The notes beneath the pieces are model-generated. The model was not told the origin of the DNA and made no database searches. It saw only the letters and a program-made list of their open reading frames with translations. Position numbers and translations under genes: made by a program. 64,000 bases of DNA, taken from the NCBI RefSeq assembly GCF_003390865.1, contig NZ_QMEJ01000004.1, positions 62,001-126,000 of the forward strand, given 5' to 3'. This DNA is from Tropicimonas sp. IMCC34011. Its GTDB lineage: Bacteria > Pseudomonadota > Alphaproteobacteria > Rhodobacterales > Rhodobacteraceae. Positions 55,602-64,000 of the stretch are shown in pieces (positions within the stretch are counted from its first letter, which is position 1; the number at the start of each line of letters is the position of its first letter).

Positions 55602-57116
55602 ATGAGCCATCCCAAACCCGTCGTCCTGTGCATTCTCGACGGCTGGGGCATCGGCGGCCGACGTGAAGGCAACGCCCCCGCCCTCGCCGAGACACCCAAT
55701 TTCGACCGGCTGATGGCGACCTGCCCCAATGCCACCCTGACGACCTACGGCCCCGATGTGGGTCTTCCGACCGGACAGATGGGCAATTCGGAAGTCGGCC
55801 ACACCAATATCGGTGCAGGCCGCGTCGTCGCCATGGATCTCGGACAGATCGATCTTGCCATCGAGGACGGCAGCTTCTTCGAGAATGACGCGCTTCTGGG
55901 CTTCATCGACACGCTGAAGGACACGGGCGGCACCGCGCACCTGATGGGCGTCGCCTCTGACGGCGGCGTTCACGGTCATATCGACCACATGGTCGCGGCC
56001 GCGCGGACGATCGCGGAGGCCGGCGTGCCGGTCGCGGTCCATGCGATCACGGACGGGCGGGACGTGGCGCCCAAATCCGCTGACGGCTTCATCGCCGAGC
56101 TCGAGAACCGCCTGCCGGAGCGTGCGTACATCGCAACGGTGACGGGCCGGTACTATGCGATGGACCGGGATACCCGCTGGGATCGCGTACAGAAGGCCTA
56201 TGACGCCATCGTCTCGGCGGACGGCGTCGGCGCGCCGACGGCCGAGGCCGCGGTGCAGGCGTCCTGGGAGGCGGGCAAGACGGACGAGTTCATCCTGCCC
56301 GTGGTCATCGGGGACTATGCCGGCGCGGCGGACGGGGACGGCATCTTCTGCCTCAACTTCAGAGCCGACCGGGCGCGGGAGATCCTCGCGGCAATCGGCG
56401 ATCCGGACTTCGCCGAGTTCAGCGTGGAGGGCCGTCCGGACTTCGCCGCCCTGCTCGGCATGGTCGAGTATTCGGACCGGCACATGGCATGGTTCGAGAC
56501 CGTCTTTCCAAAGCGGAAGATCGTGAACACCCTCGGCGCATGGGTCGCCGCAAAGGGGCTTCGCCAGTTCCGACTCGCCGAAACGGAAAAGTATCCTCAC
56601 GTCACCTTCTTCCTCAATGGCGGCAAGGAGGAGCCGGAGACGGGCGAGGACCGCTACATGCCGAAGTCGCCGGACGTCGCGACGTATGACCTGCAGCCGG
56701 AGATGTCCGCCCCCGAAGTTACTGCGAAGCTCGTCGAGGCGATTGGATCGGGCTACGACCTGATCGTTGTGAACTACGCCAACCCCGACATGGTGGGTCA
56801 TACCGGCGATATCGACGCCGCGATCGTCGCCTGCCAGGAGGTGGACCGGGGTCTCAGCCTCGCTCTCGAGGCGCTGGACAAGGCCGGCGGCGCGATGATC
56901 GTCACCGCCGACCATGGCAATTGCGATACGATGCTGGCCGAGGATGGCAGCCCCCATACCGCCCACACGCTGAACCCCGTTCCGGTCATCGTCGTGGGCG
57001 CGCCGGAGGGGGCCGATCTTAAGAGCGGGCGTCTCGCCGATCTCGCCCCGACACTGCTGGAGCTGATGGGCGTCGAGACCCCGCCGGAGATGACCGGCGT
57101 CTCCCTCCTCTCCTGA
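55602..57116 (+). CDS. gpmI: 2,3-bisphosphoglycerate-independent phosphoglycerate mutase
   Basis: Interconverts 3- and 2-phosphoglycerate with two Mn2+. The 504 residues match the family. LCILDGWGIGGRREGNA holds the first metal Asp; the phosphoserine nucleophile is Ser63 in GQMGNSEVGHTNIGAGR. VANPDMVGHTGD and TADHGNCDTM hold the other metal ligands. It is followed by the EnvC-like gene only 5 bp downstream and then ctpA, a gene order common in Rhodobacterales. Confidence 0.95.
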   Translation: MSHPKPVVLCILDGWGIGGRREGNAPALAETPNFDRLMATCPNATLTTYGPDVGLPTGQMGNSEVGHTNIGAGRVVAMDLGQIDLAIEDGSFFENDALLGFIDTLKDTGGTAHLMGVASDGGVHGHIDHMVAAARTIAEAGVPVAVHAITDGRDVAPKSADGFIAELENRLPERAYIATVTGRYYAMDRDTRWDRVQKAYDAIVSADGVGAPTAEAAVQASWEAGKTDEFILPVVIGDYAGAADGDGIFCLNFRADRAREILAAIGDPDFAEFSVEGRPDFAALLGMVEYSDRHMAWFETVFPKRKIVNTLGAWVAAKGLRQFRLAETEKYPHVTFFLNGGKEEPETGEDRYMPKSPDVATYDLQPEMSAPEVTAKLVEAIGSGYDLIVVNYANPDMVGHTGDIDAAIVACQEVDRGLSLALEALDKAGGAMIVTADHGNCDTMLAEDGSPHTAHTLNPVPVIVVGAPEGADLKSGRLADLAPTLLELMGVETPPEMTGVSLLS

Positions 57117-57121
57117 CCTCC

Positions 57122-58246
57122 TTGCGCGGCCTCGCCCATATCGCCCTCGCCCTCCTCATGGCCGTCCCCGCCACGGCACAGGAGGGGCCTGCCGCCGCTG
57201 CGCGTGCGGCCTCCGCCCTTCTCGAGGAGGCTTCGGCTGGGCTGGAAGCGGCCACCGGGCGGCGGGAGAGGGTGGCTGCCCTTACCGGCACCGTGCGCGC
57301 CTACGAGGAAGGTCTCGCCGCGCTTCGCGACGGGATCCGGGATGCGGCGGCGCGGGAGCGCGTCATCGAGGCAAATCTTGCTGGCCGCGAGGAAGAGCTG
57401 TCCCGTCTGCTCGGCGCGCTGTCCTCCATCGGCAACTCTCCCCCACCCGTCCTGATGATGCACCCGGACGGCCCCCTGGGCGCGGCGCGCTCGGGCATGA
57501 TGCTCGCCGATGTCGCCCCCGGCCTCCGCGCGCAGGCTGATGCACTGAGGGCGGACCTCGCCGAGCTGAGGCTGCTGCGCGCCCTGCAGGACGGCGCCAC
57601 CGAAGACCTGGCCCGCGGCATGTCCGAAGCGCAGGCCGCGCGGCTCGCCCTGTCCCAGGCCGTGGCCGAGCGCACGGACCTTCCGCTGCGCACCGCAAGC
57701 AATGCCGACCAGATGGCGCGCCTCGCCGCCGATGCCGGCTCACTGGCCGAGTTCGCCGCCCTGATCGAACCCCTGCCGGACCTGCCCGAGGGCGAGACCG
57801 GCCCGCGGCCCGGCGCCCTGCCCCTCCCCGTCAACGGACAGATCATCCGCCGCTACGACGAGATCGGAGCGGACGGCATCGCGCGGCCCGGATGGTCCAT
57901 CGCCACGCGCCCCGCGGCCCTTGTGACGACGCCCCTCGGCGCGACGGTGCGCTATGCCGGGCCTCTTGCCGGGTACGGGAATGTGATTGTCCTTGAGCCT
58001 GCGCGCGAAAATCTGATGGTGCTCGCCGGGCTGGACGTGGTCTATGGTGCGCCGGGCCAGGTCCTGCCCGCCGGAGCGCCAGTCGGCGTGATGGGTGGGG
58101 GCAGCGGCCCGGACGACGAGGCGATCCTGACCGGCCCCGGCACAAGCGCTGGTGCGACGCGCAGCGAAACGCTTTACTTGGAAGTCAGAGAGGGCGACGC
58201 CCCGGCGGATCCCGCCACCTGGTTCGCCGCCACCGAAAAAGGATGA
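57122..58246 (+). CDS. EnvC-like murein hydrolase activator with degenerate LytM domain
   Basis: A 374-residue secreted protein: signal peptide (about residues 1-20, ending ATA), coiled coil (about 20-200) and a C-terminal LytM-like fold starting near LPLPVNGQIIRRYDEIG. The His/Asp zinc ligands of active M23 peptidases are absent (for example the HxH position reads VILEPARENLMVLAG), so it should activate amidases rather than cut peptidoglycan. The start appears to be a TTG at 57122, because the first ATG would remove most of the signal peptide. It overlaps ctpA by 4 bp. Confidence 0.85.
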   Translation: MRGLAHIALALLMAVPATAQEGPAAAARAASALLEEASAGLEAATGRRERVAALTGTVRAYEEGLAALRDGIRDAAARERVIEANLAGREEELSRLLGALSSIGNSPPPVLMMHPDGPLGAARSGMMLADVAPGLRAQADALRADLAELRLLRALQDGATEDLARGMSEAQAARLALSQAVAERTDLPLRTASNADQMARLAADAGSLAEFAALIEPLPDLPEGETGPRPGALPLPVNGQIIRRYDEIGADGIARPGWSIATRPAALVTTPLGATVRYAGPLAGYGNVIVLEPARENLMVLAGLDVVYGAPGQVLPAGAPVGVMGGGSGPDDEAILTGPGTSAGATRSETLYLEVREGDAPADPATWFAATEKG

Positions 58247-59679
58247 GGAACAGGATGAGGAAATTCGCGATGGCCGCCGTGGGCGGCACCCTTGCGGGCG
58301 CGCTCCTTACCACGCAGGTGGCCGGGCCACTCCTGGCACAGGAAGCCGAACGGAACGTCAATATCTACGAGCAGCTCGACCTGTTCGGCGACATCTTCGA
58401 ACGGATCCGCGCGCAATACGTGGAAGAGGTCGATGAGGAGGAGCTGATCGAGGCGGCCATCAACGGCATGCTGACCTCGCTCGACCCCCATTCCAGCTAC
58501 CTCTCCCCCGAGGATGCGCAGGACATGAGGGTGCAGACCCGCGGCGAATTCGGCGGCCTCGGCATCGAGGTGACGCAGGAGGACGGCTTCGTGAAGGTCG
58601 TCTCCCCGATCGACGACACCCCGGCCGATGAAGCGGGCATCGAGGCGGGCGACTTCATCACCCACGTCGATGGTGAGAGCGTTCTCGGCCTCACCCTGGA
58701 CGAGGCCGTGGACCTGATGCGCGGGCCTGTCGGCTCCGAGATCGTCATCACAGTGGTGCGCGAGGGCCGCGACGAGCCGTTCGACGTGACCATCGTGCGC
58801 GACACGATCACGCTGACGGCCGTGCGCACCCGCGTCGAGGGCGATACTGTCGTGCTGCGCGTGACGACCTTCAACGATCAGACCTATCCCAACCTCGAGA
58901 GCACGCTGGCCGAAGCGATCGAGACGCATGGCGGGCCGGATTCCGTCAACGGCATCGTGCTTGACCTGCGGAACAACCCCGGTGGCCTCCTGACGCAGGC
59001 GATCGCCGTGTCGGACGCCTTCCTCGACAAGGGCGAGATCGTCTCGACGCGCGGACGCATGGCAAGCGAAGGCGATCGCTACAATGCCGAGCCGGGCGAT
59101 CTTGCGAACGGCAAGCCTATCGTCGTGCTGATCAACGGCGGCTCGGCCTCCGCCTCCGAGATCGTCGCAGGCGCGCTCCAGGATCATCGCAGGGCCATCG
59201 TCGTGGGGACCAAGAGCTTCGGCAAGGGCTCCGTGCAAACCGTGATGCCGCTGTCGCAGGACGGTGCGATGCGACTGACCACCGCGCGGTACTACACGCC
59301 GTCGGGCCGCTCCATTCAGGCGCTGGGGATTTCCCCGGACATCGTCGTGCAGCAGCCGGCCGCAGTCCCTGCCGATGAGGACGAGGCCGACGAGGGCGCA
59401 AGCGCCGTCATCAACAACCGGTCCGAAAGCTCCCTCCGTGGCGCGCTCGACAACGACAGCCTGACCGAGGACGAGATCCGCCAGATCGAGGAAGATCAGG
59501 CCGCCGCCGAGAAATCCGCGGAACTTCGGGAAGAGGACTATCAGCTCGCCTACGCGATCGACATCCTCAAGGGCCTCTCCGCCCTCGGTCCCGAGGCGCG
59601 CCGCGTTGCCGCCGAGGAGCTGGCCGGCGACGATGAGTCAGCCGAGAGCGACGAGGACGCCGGCGCAGAGGCGCAGTAA
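58243..59679 (+). CDS. ctpA: C-terminal processing peptidase CtpA (S41)
   Basis: Periplasmic serine protease of 478 residues. A signal peptide or anchor covers about residues 8-32. A PDZ domain (about 98-180, FGGLGIEVTQEDGFVKVVSPIDDTPADEAGIEAGD) is followed by the S41 core with Ser303 in GGSASASEIVAGAL and Lys328 in SFGKGSVQT. Residues beyond 375 are an acidic low-complexity tail. Starts at 58243 or 58255 are both possible. It shares ATGA with the EnvC-like gene, and the pair probably acts on wall hydrolases and their control. A strong terminator follows. Confidence 0.94.
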   Translation: MRNRMRKFAMAAVGGTLAGALLTTQVAGPLLAQEAERNVNIYEQLDLFGDIFERIRAQYVEEVDEEELIEAAINGMLTSLDPHSSYLSPEDAQDMRVQTRGEFGGLGIEVTQEDGFVKVVSPIDDTPADEAGIEAGDFITHVDGESVLGLTLDEAVDLMRGPVGSEIVITVVREGRDEPFDVTIVRDTITLTAVRTRVEGDTVVLRVTTFNDQTYPNLESTLAEAIETHGGPDSVNGIVLDLRNNPGGLLTQAIAVSDAFLDKGEIVSTRGRMASEGDRYNAEPGDLANGKPIVVLINGGSASASEIVAGALQDHRRAIVVGTKSFGKGSVQTVMPLSQDGAMRLTTARYYTPSGRSIQALGISPDIVVQQPAAVPADEDEADEGASAVINNRSESSLRGALDNDSLTEDEIRQIEEDQAAAEKSAELREEDYQLAYAIDILKGLSALGPEARRVAAEELAGDDESAESDEDAGAEAQ

Positions 59680-59703
59680 AGCCTCCCGCCCAAAAAGAAT
59701 GGA

Positions 59704-59735
59704 GGACCGGTCCGAAATGGGCCGGTCCTTTTTTT
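59704..59735 (+). terminator. rho-independent terminator of gpmI-envC-ctpA
   Basis: GGACCGGTCC (59704-59713) pairs with GGGCCGGTCC (59719-59728), including one wobble pair, around GAAAT and is followed by seven T. Confidence 0.9.
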
Positions 59736-59781
59736 CATCTGAAGATGACAAAGGGAGGGGACGGGCGGCGGAGCACCTTCG

Positions 59782-60246
59782 TCACTCGGGCTGCTCGTTC
59801 TCCCGGACCGGCTCGGCCTCGCTGGGGACACCGTCGTCGATCATCAGGAGCGCCACATCATCGTAGAGATGAACCCAGGCGACCCGTTCGCGCTTTGTCA
59901 GGGGCGGGACGAGATGCTTGTCGAAGGTGCGCATCAGGGCAAGGCCCCCGGAGGCGTAGTCGATGGGAACGACCCCATAATCCTTGTGACGGTTGCCGAG
60001 TGCGCGCGCCTCGATCTCGAACAGAGCCGGGTCGTGAAGATGGTCGACCAGGAAGCCCATGGTGGACATGAACTTGACGTATTGCCCCTCCATGTCCTCT
60101 TCGAACAATTGCCGGTACTGCGGGCGCAGATCGAAGAGGGTTCGGTAGAAGGTCCTGGCGGCAACCGGTCCCAGCGCTGCCATGCGGCGCCACGTTCGCG
60201 TCACTCGATCGACATCGGAGGGCGTGAGGTGAGGGTGCTGTCCCAT
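59782..60246 (-). CDS. single-domain globin
   Basis: A 154-residue globin of the flavohaemoglobin/sensor-globin lineage without an FAD reductase or output domain. The proximal haem ligand is His87 in LGNRHKDYGV, the CD1 Phe is Phe48 in YRQLFEED, and Tyr34 sits near B10. Roles in NO or O2 handling are known in the lineage but not shown here. It lies between ctpA and rppH on the opposite strand. The last 18 residues are an acidic tail. Confidence 0.85.
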   Translation of the reverse strand: MGQHPHLTPSDVDRVTRTWRRMAALGPVAARTFYRTLFDLRPQYRQLFEEDMEGQYVKFMSTMGFLVDHLHDPALFEIEARALGNRHKDYGVVPIDYASGGLALMRTFDKHLVPPLTKRERVAWVHLYDDVALLMIDDGVPSEAEPVRENEQPE

Positions 60247-60486
60247 GGATGCAGCGTTTCATGGTAGCGCTCGCGGGCGCCACTTCTAGGCGAATTCCAC
60301 GACCGCCCCTACAATCTTGCAGGCAAGTGGCGATTAATGAGGAAATGAGCGATCGGCGTCTCGAAACCGCGCAGACCGAGCGCGACGTCCGATCGGCTTC
60401 TCTTTCCACGCCGGACCGTTCGCTGCCCGGCACGTCGAGCGGAAGCACGCCTTGGCACGTGTTCCGGCGATAGCGATGGCCCGCTA

Positions 60487-60515
60487 TTGAATAGCGATCC
60501 CGCGACTAGTCTAAC
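60487..60515 (+). promoter_or_regulatory. candidate rppH promoter very close to the start codon
   Basis: TTGAAT (60487-60492), a 17-bp spacer and TCTAAC (60510-60515, 4 of 6 matches) precede the ATG by only 6 bp. Transcription would begin at or next to the ATG at 60522, and no ribosome site is present. Confidence 0.45.
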
Positions 60516-60521
60516 GGTTCC

Positions 60522-61001
60522 ATGATGACACTTTCCTCGACCGACCTGCCGTACCGGCCTTGCGCCGGCATCCTGCTTTTGAACGCAAAGGGGCTCGCCT
60601 TCGCCGGGGAGCGGATCGACACGCCCGGCGCCTGGCAGATGCCGCAGGGCGGGATAGATCCGGGAGAAACCCCGCGCGACGCCGCCTTGCGGGAGCTGGA
60701 AGAGGAGGCCGGCGTAAAGCCCCACCTCGCCGACGTGGTCGCCGAGACGCCGGACTGGCTACGCTACGACCTGCCCGACATTCTCGTGGGAAAGGTCTGG
60801 GGCGGGCGCTGGCGCGGGCAGGAACAGAAATGGATCCTCGCGCGGTTCCTCGGCTCGGATGCCGATATCCGCATCGATACCGATCACCCGGAATTCTCCC
60901 GGTGGGACTGGATCCCGCCCTCCGAGCTTCCGGACCGGATCGTCCCCTTCAAACGCGCTGTCTATCGCCAAGTGATCGACAGCTTTTCGGAGTACCTCTG
61001 A
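60522..61001 (+). CDS. rppH: RNA pyrophosphohydrolase RppH
   Basis: Nudix hydrolase that removes pyrophosphate from 5' ends of mRNA and so opens them to RNase E. The product is 159 residues. The Nudix box [23 protein letters not shown] is at residues 43-65, preceded by GAWQMPQ. The C-terminal part [13 protein letters not shown]-like segment (residues 89-108) and [25 protein letters not shown] are typical. Two ATGs in tandem start it, with no Shine-Dalgarno sequence. It is coupled to the next gene by a one-base overlap. Confidence 0.94.
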   Translation: MMTLSSTDLPYRPCAGILLLNAKGLAFAGERIDTPGAWQMPQGGIDPGETPRDAALRELEEEAGVKPHLADVVAETPDWLRYDLPDILVGKVWGGRWRGQEQKWILARFLGSDADIRIDTDHPEFSRWDWIPPSELPDRIVPFKRAVYRQVIDSFSEYL

Positions 61002-61492
61002 TGCGCCCCATCGCCGCCCTCCTCGTCGCCGCTGCGACCCTCTCCGCCGGTCAGGCGGCTGCCCTGTCCTGCCTGCGCCCCGATCCGGTCCGGATCTACA
61101 CCCAGGCGCGGGACGCCGAGGAGGCCTTCCGCATCGCCTATGGGCAGCTGGACCTCTCCGCCGTGAGCTTTCCGCAGATGGAAAGTTACGACGTGGGCGC
61201 CCCCGAAACCCGGGATTTTTCCGGCATCCCCTTCGAGGGGCATGCGATCACGAAGGACGGCTTCACCGTTCCCGTGAGCACGCCCGTCACCGTCCGCCTT
61301 ACCTGCCTCGGCCCCTGGTGCCCCACCGCGCCCGGCCCCGAGCCCATGATGATGGCGCTGGAGCAGATCGGCGACGGCTGGCGTGTCGACATCAATGCCT
61401 GCGGTGGAGACGCCTACGGCCAGCCGAGCAAGGAGCAGCTGGAGCGGGTGGTGGCCTGCCACCGCGACGAGGGCGACTGCGCTACGGAATAG
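61001..61492 (+). CDS. secreted hypothetical protein, Cys-containing
   Basis: A 163-residue protein with a signal peptide (about residues 1-22, ALLVAAATLSAGQAAALS). The mature part holds six Cys: SCLRPDP, LTCLGPWCP, INACGGD, VACHRDEGDC, which could form three disulfides in the periplasm. I do not recognise a domain. It shares one base with the rppH stop (TGATG) and is probably translated with it, although a periplasmic role is unrelated to mRNA decay. Confidence 0.75.
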   Translation: MRPIAALLVAAATLSAGQAAALSCLRPDPVRIYTQARDAEEAFRIAYGQLDLSAVSFPQMESYDVGAPETRDFSGIPFEGHAITKDGFTVPVSTPVTVRLTCLGPWCPTAPGPEPMMMALEQIGDGWRVDINACGGDAYGQPSKEQLERVVACHRDEGDCATE

Positions 61493-61666
61493 AGAAGGCC
61501 CACCGCACGCCGGCGAGCGGCGCTCGGGGAAGGACGGTGCCGGCGCCCCGGATCGCCCCCCTTCGCCGGCCCCCGCCGTCTCCGGGCGGGCGCATCGTTC
61601 TTTCCTTCACGATCAAGCCATTGCGTCTCCTCACTCAAGGACACCCCATTCGCGGACTCCCAAAAA

Positions 61667-61681
61667 GAACAAATCGTGAAT
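61667..61681 (+). promoter_or_regulatory. candidate LexA box before dnaE2
   Basis: GAAC-N7-GAAT (61667-61681) matches the alphaproteobacterial direct-repeat SOS box GAAC-N7-GAAC (equivalently GTTC-N7-GTTC) at seven of eight fixed positions. It lies 40 bp before the dnaE2 ATG, inside the probable promoter zone. Confidence 0.55.
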
Positions 61682-61721
61682 ATCCTGACGATCCGACTCG
61701 CCCTCAGCCTTCGAGATTGCC

Positions 61722-64000
61722 ATGCCGGACCGTCAGATCATCCACCCGGGCAGCGCCCCGTTCGCCGAGCTTTCGGCGCTGTCGAACTTCACCTTCCTGA
61801 CCGGCGCCTCCCACCCGGAGGAGATGGTGGACCGCGCCGCGATGAAAGGCCTGCCGGCCATTGCCGTCGCGGACATCAACTCCGTCTCCGGGGTCGTCCG
61901 CGCCTATGCCGCCGCGAGGGAGATCCGCCGTCTCGTGCAGGAGCGGGAGGAGATGGAGGCACGGGACGGACCGATCGGCCCCCCTGCACCGCCGGGCGCC
62001 CACCGCGCGCCCTCGCTGGCGATCCGTAATGTCCCGCGTCTCATCCCCGCCGCCCGGCTCGTTTTCGAGGATGGCTTCAGCGTCACCGCGCTGCCGCGGG
62101 ACCGTCCGGCCTGGGCGCGCCTCTCCCGCCTGATCTCCCTCGGCCGCCGCCGCGCCACCAAGGGCGACTGCCTGCTGAGCCTCGACGATCTGCTCGAATG
62201 GGGGGAGGGGATGGAGCTTTTGATCTTCGCCGAGTTCTCCCCTCCGGGCGGCCTGCCCCGCAGCGCGCAGAACCCGGCCAGCCCCACCCGTGCGCTCTGG
62301 GACAGCCATGCCGGCCGCCTCGTCGCCCGCTTCGGCACCGCCTGTCACATCGTTCTTGCGCCACGCTATGACGGGCAGGACCGCGACCGCTTCGACACCC
62401 TCGCCGGGCGTGCCGCCGCCCTCGGGATCGACACCGTCGCCTCCGCCGAACCTCTCATGCATCACGGCCGCCGAAGGCCTCTGGCGGACATCCTCTGTGC
62501 CATCCGCCTCGGCCGCGTCATCGACCGGCTCGGCCGCGCCGGCCTGCCCAATGCAGAGCGCCGGGTGCGCTCCGAGGCGGAGATGCGGCGCCTCTTCGAC
62601 GGCCCCCATGCCGCCGCCCTCGCCAATGCCGGCGAGGTTGCCCGGCGCTGCACCTTCTGCCTCTCCGAACTGAGCTATCAGTACCCGACCGAGATCGCGG
62701 ACGGCGAAAGCGCCAGGGACCGCCTCGCCCGCCTCGCCCATGAGGGCCTGGCCTGGCGGTATCCGGAGGGCGCGCCGGAGCGCGTGCTCCGCCTGATGAC
62801 GCACGAGCTGACCCTGATCGCCAGGCTCGGCTACGAGCCCTATTTTCTCACCGTTGCCGACATCGTCACCTTCGCGCGCTCCCGCGGCATCCTGTGTCAG
62901 GGCCGCGGCTCGGCGGCGAACTCGGTGGTCTGCTATTGCCTCGGCGTCACGTCCGTCTCCCCCGAGGTCGGCACCATGGTGTTCGAACGGTTCGTTTCGG
63001 AGGCGCGGGACGAGCCGCCCGATATCGACGTCGACTTCGAACACGACCGCCGCGAGGAGGTCATCCAGTACATCTACCGCCGGTACGGACGGGAACGCGC
63101 CGGCCTCTGCGCCACGGTGATCCATTACCGCGGCAAGCGGGCGGTGCGGGAGGTCGGCCGCGCCATGGGTCTGTCGCAGGACATGGTGGCGGCCCTGTCC
63201 AGCCAGATCTGGGGGTTCGGTTCGGGCGCCGGGATGGAAGAGGCGCGCCTGCGCGAGCTCGGGCTCGACCCCAGGGAGCGGCGCCTCGCCCAGACCATGG
63301 CGCTTGTCCGCGAAATCCAGGGGTTCCCGCGCCACCTGTCCCAGCATGTGGGCGGCTTCGTCATCACGGAGGGGCGGCTGGACGAACTCTGCCCGGTGGA
63401 GAACGCCTCGATGGAGGACCGCACGATCATCCCCTGGGACAAGGACGATATCGACACGCTCGGCATCCTCAAGGTGGACGTCCTCGCCCTCGGCATGCTC
63501 AGCGTGATCCGTCGCGCCTTCGATCTGCTGCGCCAGCACAAGGGGATCGACCATAGCCTGGCCACCATGCCGAAGGAGGATCCGGCGACCTACGAGATGC
63601 TCTGCCGGGCCGATTCCCTCGGCGTCTTCCAAGTGGAAAGCCGCGCGCAGATGAACTTCCTGCCACGGATGCGCCCTCGCTGTTTCTACGACCTTGTGAT
63701 CGAGGTCGCGATCATCCGCCCGGGGCCGATCCAGGGCGACATGGTCCACCCCTACCTGCGCCGCCGCAACAAGGAGGAGGAGGTGACCTTCCCTTCGGAC
63801 GAGCTGGGCAAGGTGCTGGGCAAGACGCTCGGCGTACCGCTCTTCCAGGAGCAGGCGATGCAGATCGCGATCATCGGCGCGGGCTTCACTCCCGACGAGG
63901 CCGACCGGCTGCGCCGCGCCCTCGCCACCTTCAAGAAGCTCGGCAATATCAGCGAGTTCCGCGGTCGTTTCCTGCGGGGGATGCGGGCCAACGGGTATGA
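61722..64000 (+). CDS. dnaE2: error-prone DNA polymerase DnaE2 (ImuC), cut by the right edge
   Basis: Translesion polymerase of the C family. The window holds the first 759 codons of about 1070-1150. The N-terminal PHP domain starts at [38 protein letters not shown]. The palm has [21 protein letters not shown] and the metal-binding [20 protein letters not shown], followed by [15 protein letters not shown] and [23 protein letters not shown]. Genes imuA and imuB, which usually precede it in an SOS operon, are absent from the 229 bp upstream; the nearest upstream gene is the rppH partner. An SOS-type box is present. Confidence 0.94.
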   Translation, partial: MPDRQIIHPGSAPFAELSALSNFTFLTGASHPEEMVDRAAMKGLPAIAVADINSVSGVVRAYAAAREIRRLVQEREEMEARDGPIGPPAPPGAHRAPSLAIRNVPRLIPAARLVFEDGFSVTALPRDRPAWARLSRLISLGRRRATKGDCLLSLDDLLEWGEGMELLIFAEFSPPGGLPRSAQNPASPTRALWDSHAGRLVARFGTACHIVLAPRYDGQDRDRFDTLAGRAAALGIDTVASAEPLMHHGRRRPLADILCAIRLGRVIDRLGRAGLPNAERRVRSEAEMRRLFDGPHAAALANAGEVARRCTFCLSELSYQYPTEIADGESARDRLARLAHEGLAWRYPEGAPERVLRLMTHELTLIARLGYEPYFLTVADIVTFARSRGILCQGRGSAANSVVCYCLGVTSVSPEVGTMVFERFVSEARDEPPDIDVDFEHDRREEVIQYIYRRYGRERAGLCATVIHYRGKRAVREVGRAMGLSQDMVAALSSQIWGFGSGAGMEEARLRELGLDPRERRLAQTMALVREIQGFPRHLSQHVGGFVITEGRLDELCPVENASMEDRTIIPWDKDDIDTLGILKVDVLALGMLSVIRRAFDLLRQHKGIDHSLATMPKEDPATYEMLCRADSLGVFQVESRAQMNFLPRMRPRCFYDLVIEVAIIRPGPIQGDMVHPYLRRRNKEEEVTFPSDELGKVLGKTLGVPLFQEQAMQIAIIGAGFTPDEADRLRRALATFKKLGNISEFRGRFLRGMRANGY

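Noticed and set aside
60249-60473. Possible 74-codon plus-strand gene between the globin and rppH
   Set aside because: No ribosome site at its start, no conservation clue, and it overlaps the globin upstream region. An internal 42-codon frame with GAGGAA upstream is also too weak to call.
60441-60475. TGGCAC in the rppH upstream region as a sigma-54 element
   Set aside because: The matching TTGC element is missing at the required distance.

Overview
The window is a GC-rich chromosomal segment of an alphaproteobacterium, most likely a member of the Rhodobacterales (Rhodobacter/Roseobacter group). The evidence is gene content and gene order: a smoCEFGK-mtlK polyol operon, a petP-petR pair, a hisS-hisZ-hisG operon with the short form of HisG, a gpmI-envC-like-ctpA run with rppH nearby, and an alphaproteobacterial type LexA site before dnaE2. 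Genus and species cannot be fixed from the sequence. No rRNA, tRNA, CRISPR array, insertion sequence, phage gene or integrase was seen, so this reads as core chromosome rather than an island.

Layout. 1-2860: glycerol use (glpD, glpK cut by the left edge) and a YetF-like membrane protein. 2909-6229: hisS-hisZ-hisG. 6414-7147: slyX-gntK. 7121-16480: a polyol uptake and catabolism operon read on the minus strand: SorC-type regulator, binding protein, two permeases, ATPase, MtlK-type dehydrogenase, HAD phosphatase and an FGGY kinase carrying a D-ribulokinase-like TCSLV motif. 16577-21383: nadD, ettA, a cysteine-cluster protein, a cold-shock protein and an orphan ParA-like ATPase. 21586-28151: tamA-tamB, with a clear 63-residue tandem repeat inside TamB. 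28185-34447: a nuclease, the KtrAB-type K+ system and smc. 34584-36828: petP-petR and divergent ilvE. 36895-41001: rsfS-rlmH-queG, plus a divergent FAD oxidoreductase/mnmD pair that resembles a split MnmC. 41084-48682: a DMT permease, lytic transglycosylase, dapA, smpB, and a tight sulfurtransferase/GNAT/aminotransferase operon followed by a rhodanese. 48771-50511: glnK-amtB. 50784-55491: PBP1A with a glutamine-rich tail, a transglutaminase-like protein, mtgA and a GST-fold protein (possibly FzlA). 55602-61492: gpmI, a degenerate EnvC-like factor, ctpA, a single-domain globin, rppH and a small secreted protein. 61722 to the right edge: dnaE2, cut by the window.

How the genes fit together. Several blocks are functional units: histidyl-tRNA charging and histidine synthesis, polyol import and entry into the pentose phosphate pathway, outer-membrane biogenesis (TamAB), peptidoglycan synthesis and remodelling (PBP1A, MtgA, Slt, EnvC-like, CtpA), tRNA/ribosome modification (QueG, RlmH, RsfS, MnmD), and nitrogen sensing (GlnK-AmtB).

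I found no clearly novel multi-gene system. The most interesting signals are regulatory or architectural: a dyad covering the petP/ilvE divergent promoters followed by an attenuator-like hairpin, a perfect DnaA box before smc, a near-consensus LexA box before a dnaE2 that has no adjacent imuAB, a promoter placed so that rppH mRNA could be leaderless, the polyol operon with an unexpected kinase, and the TamB repeat array.
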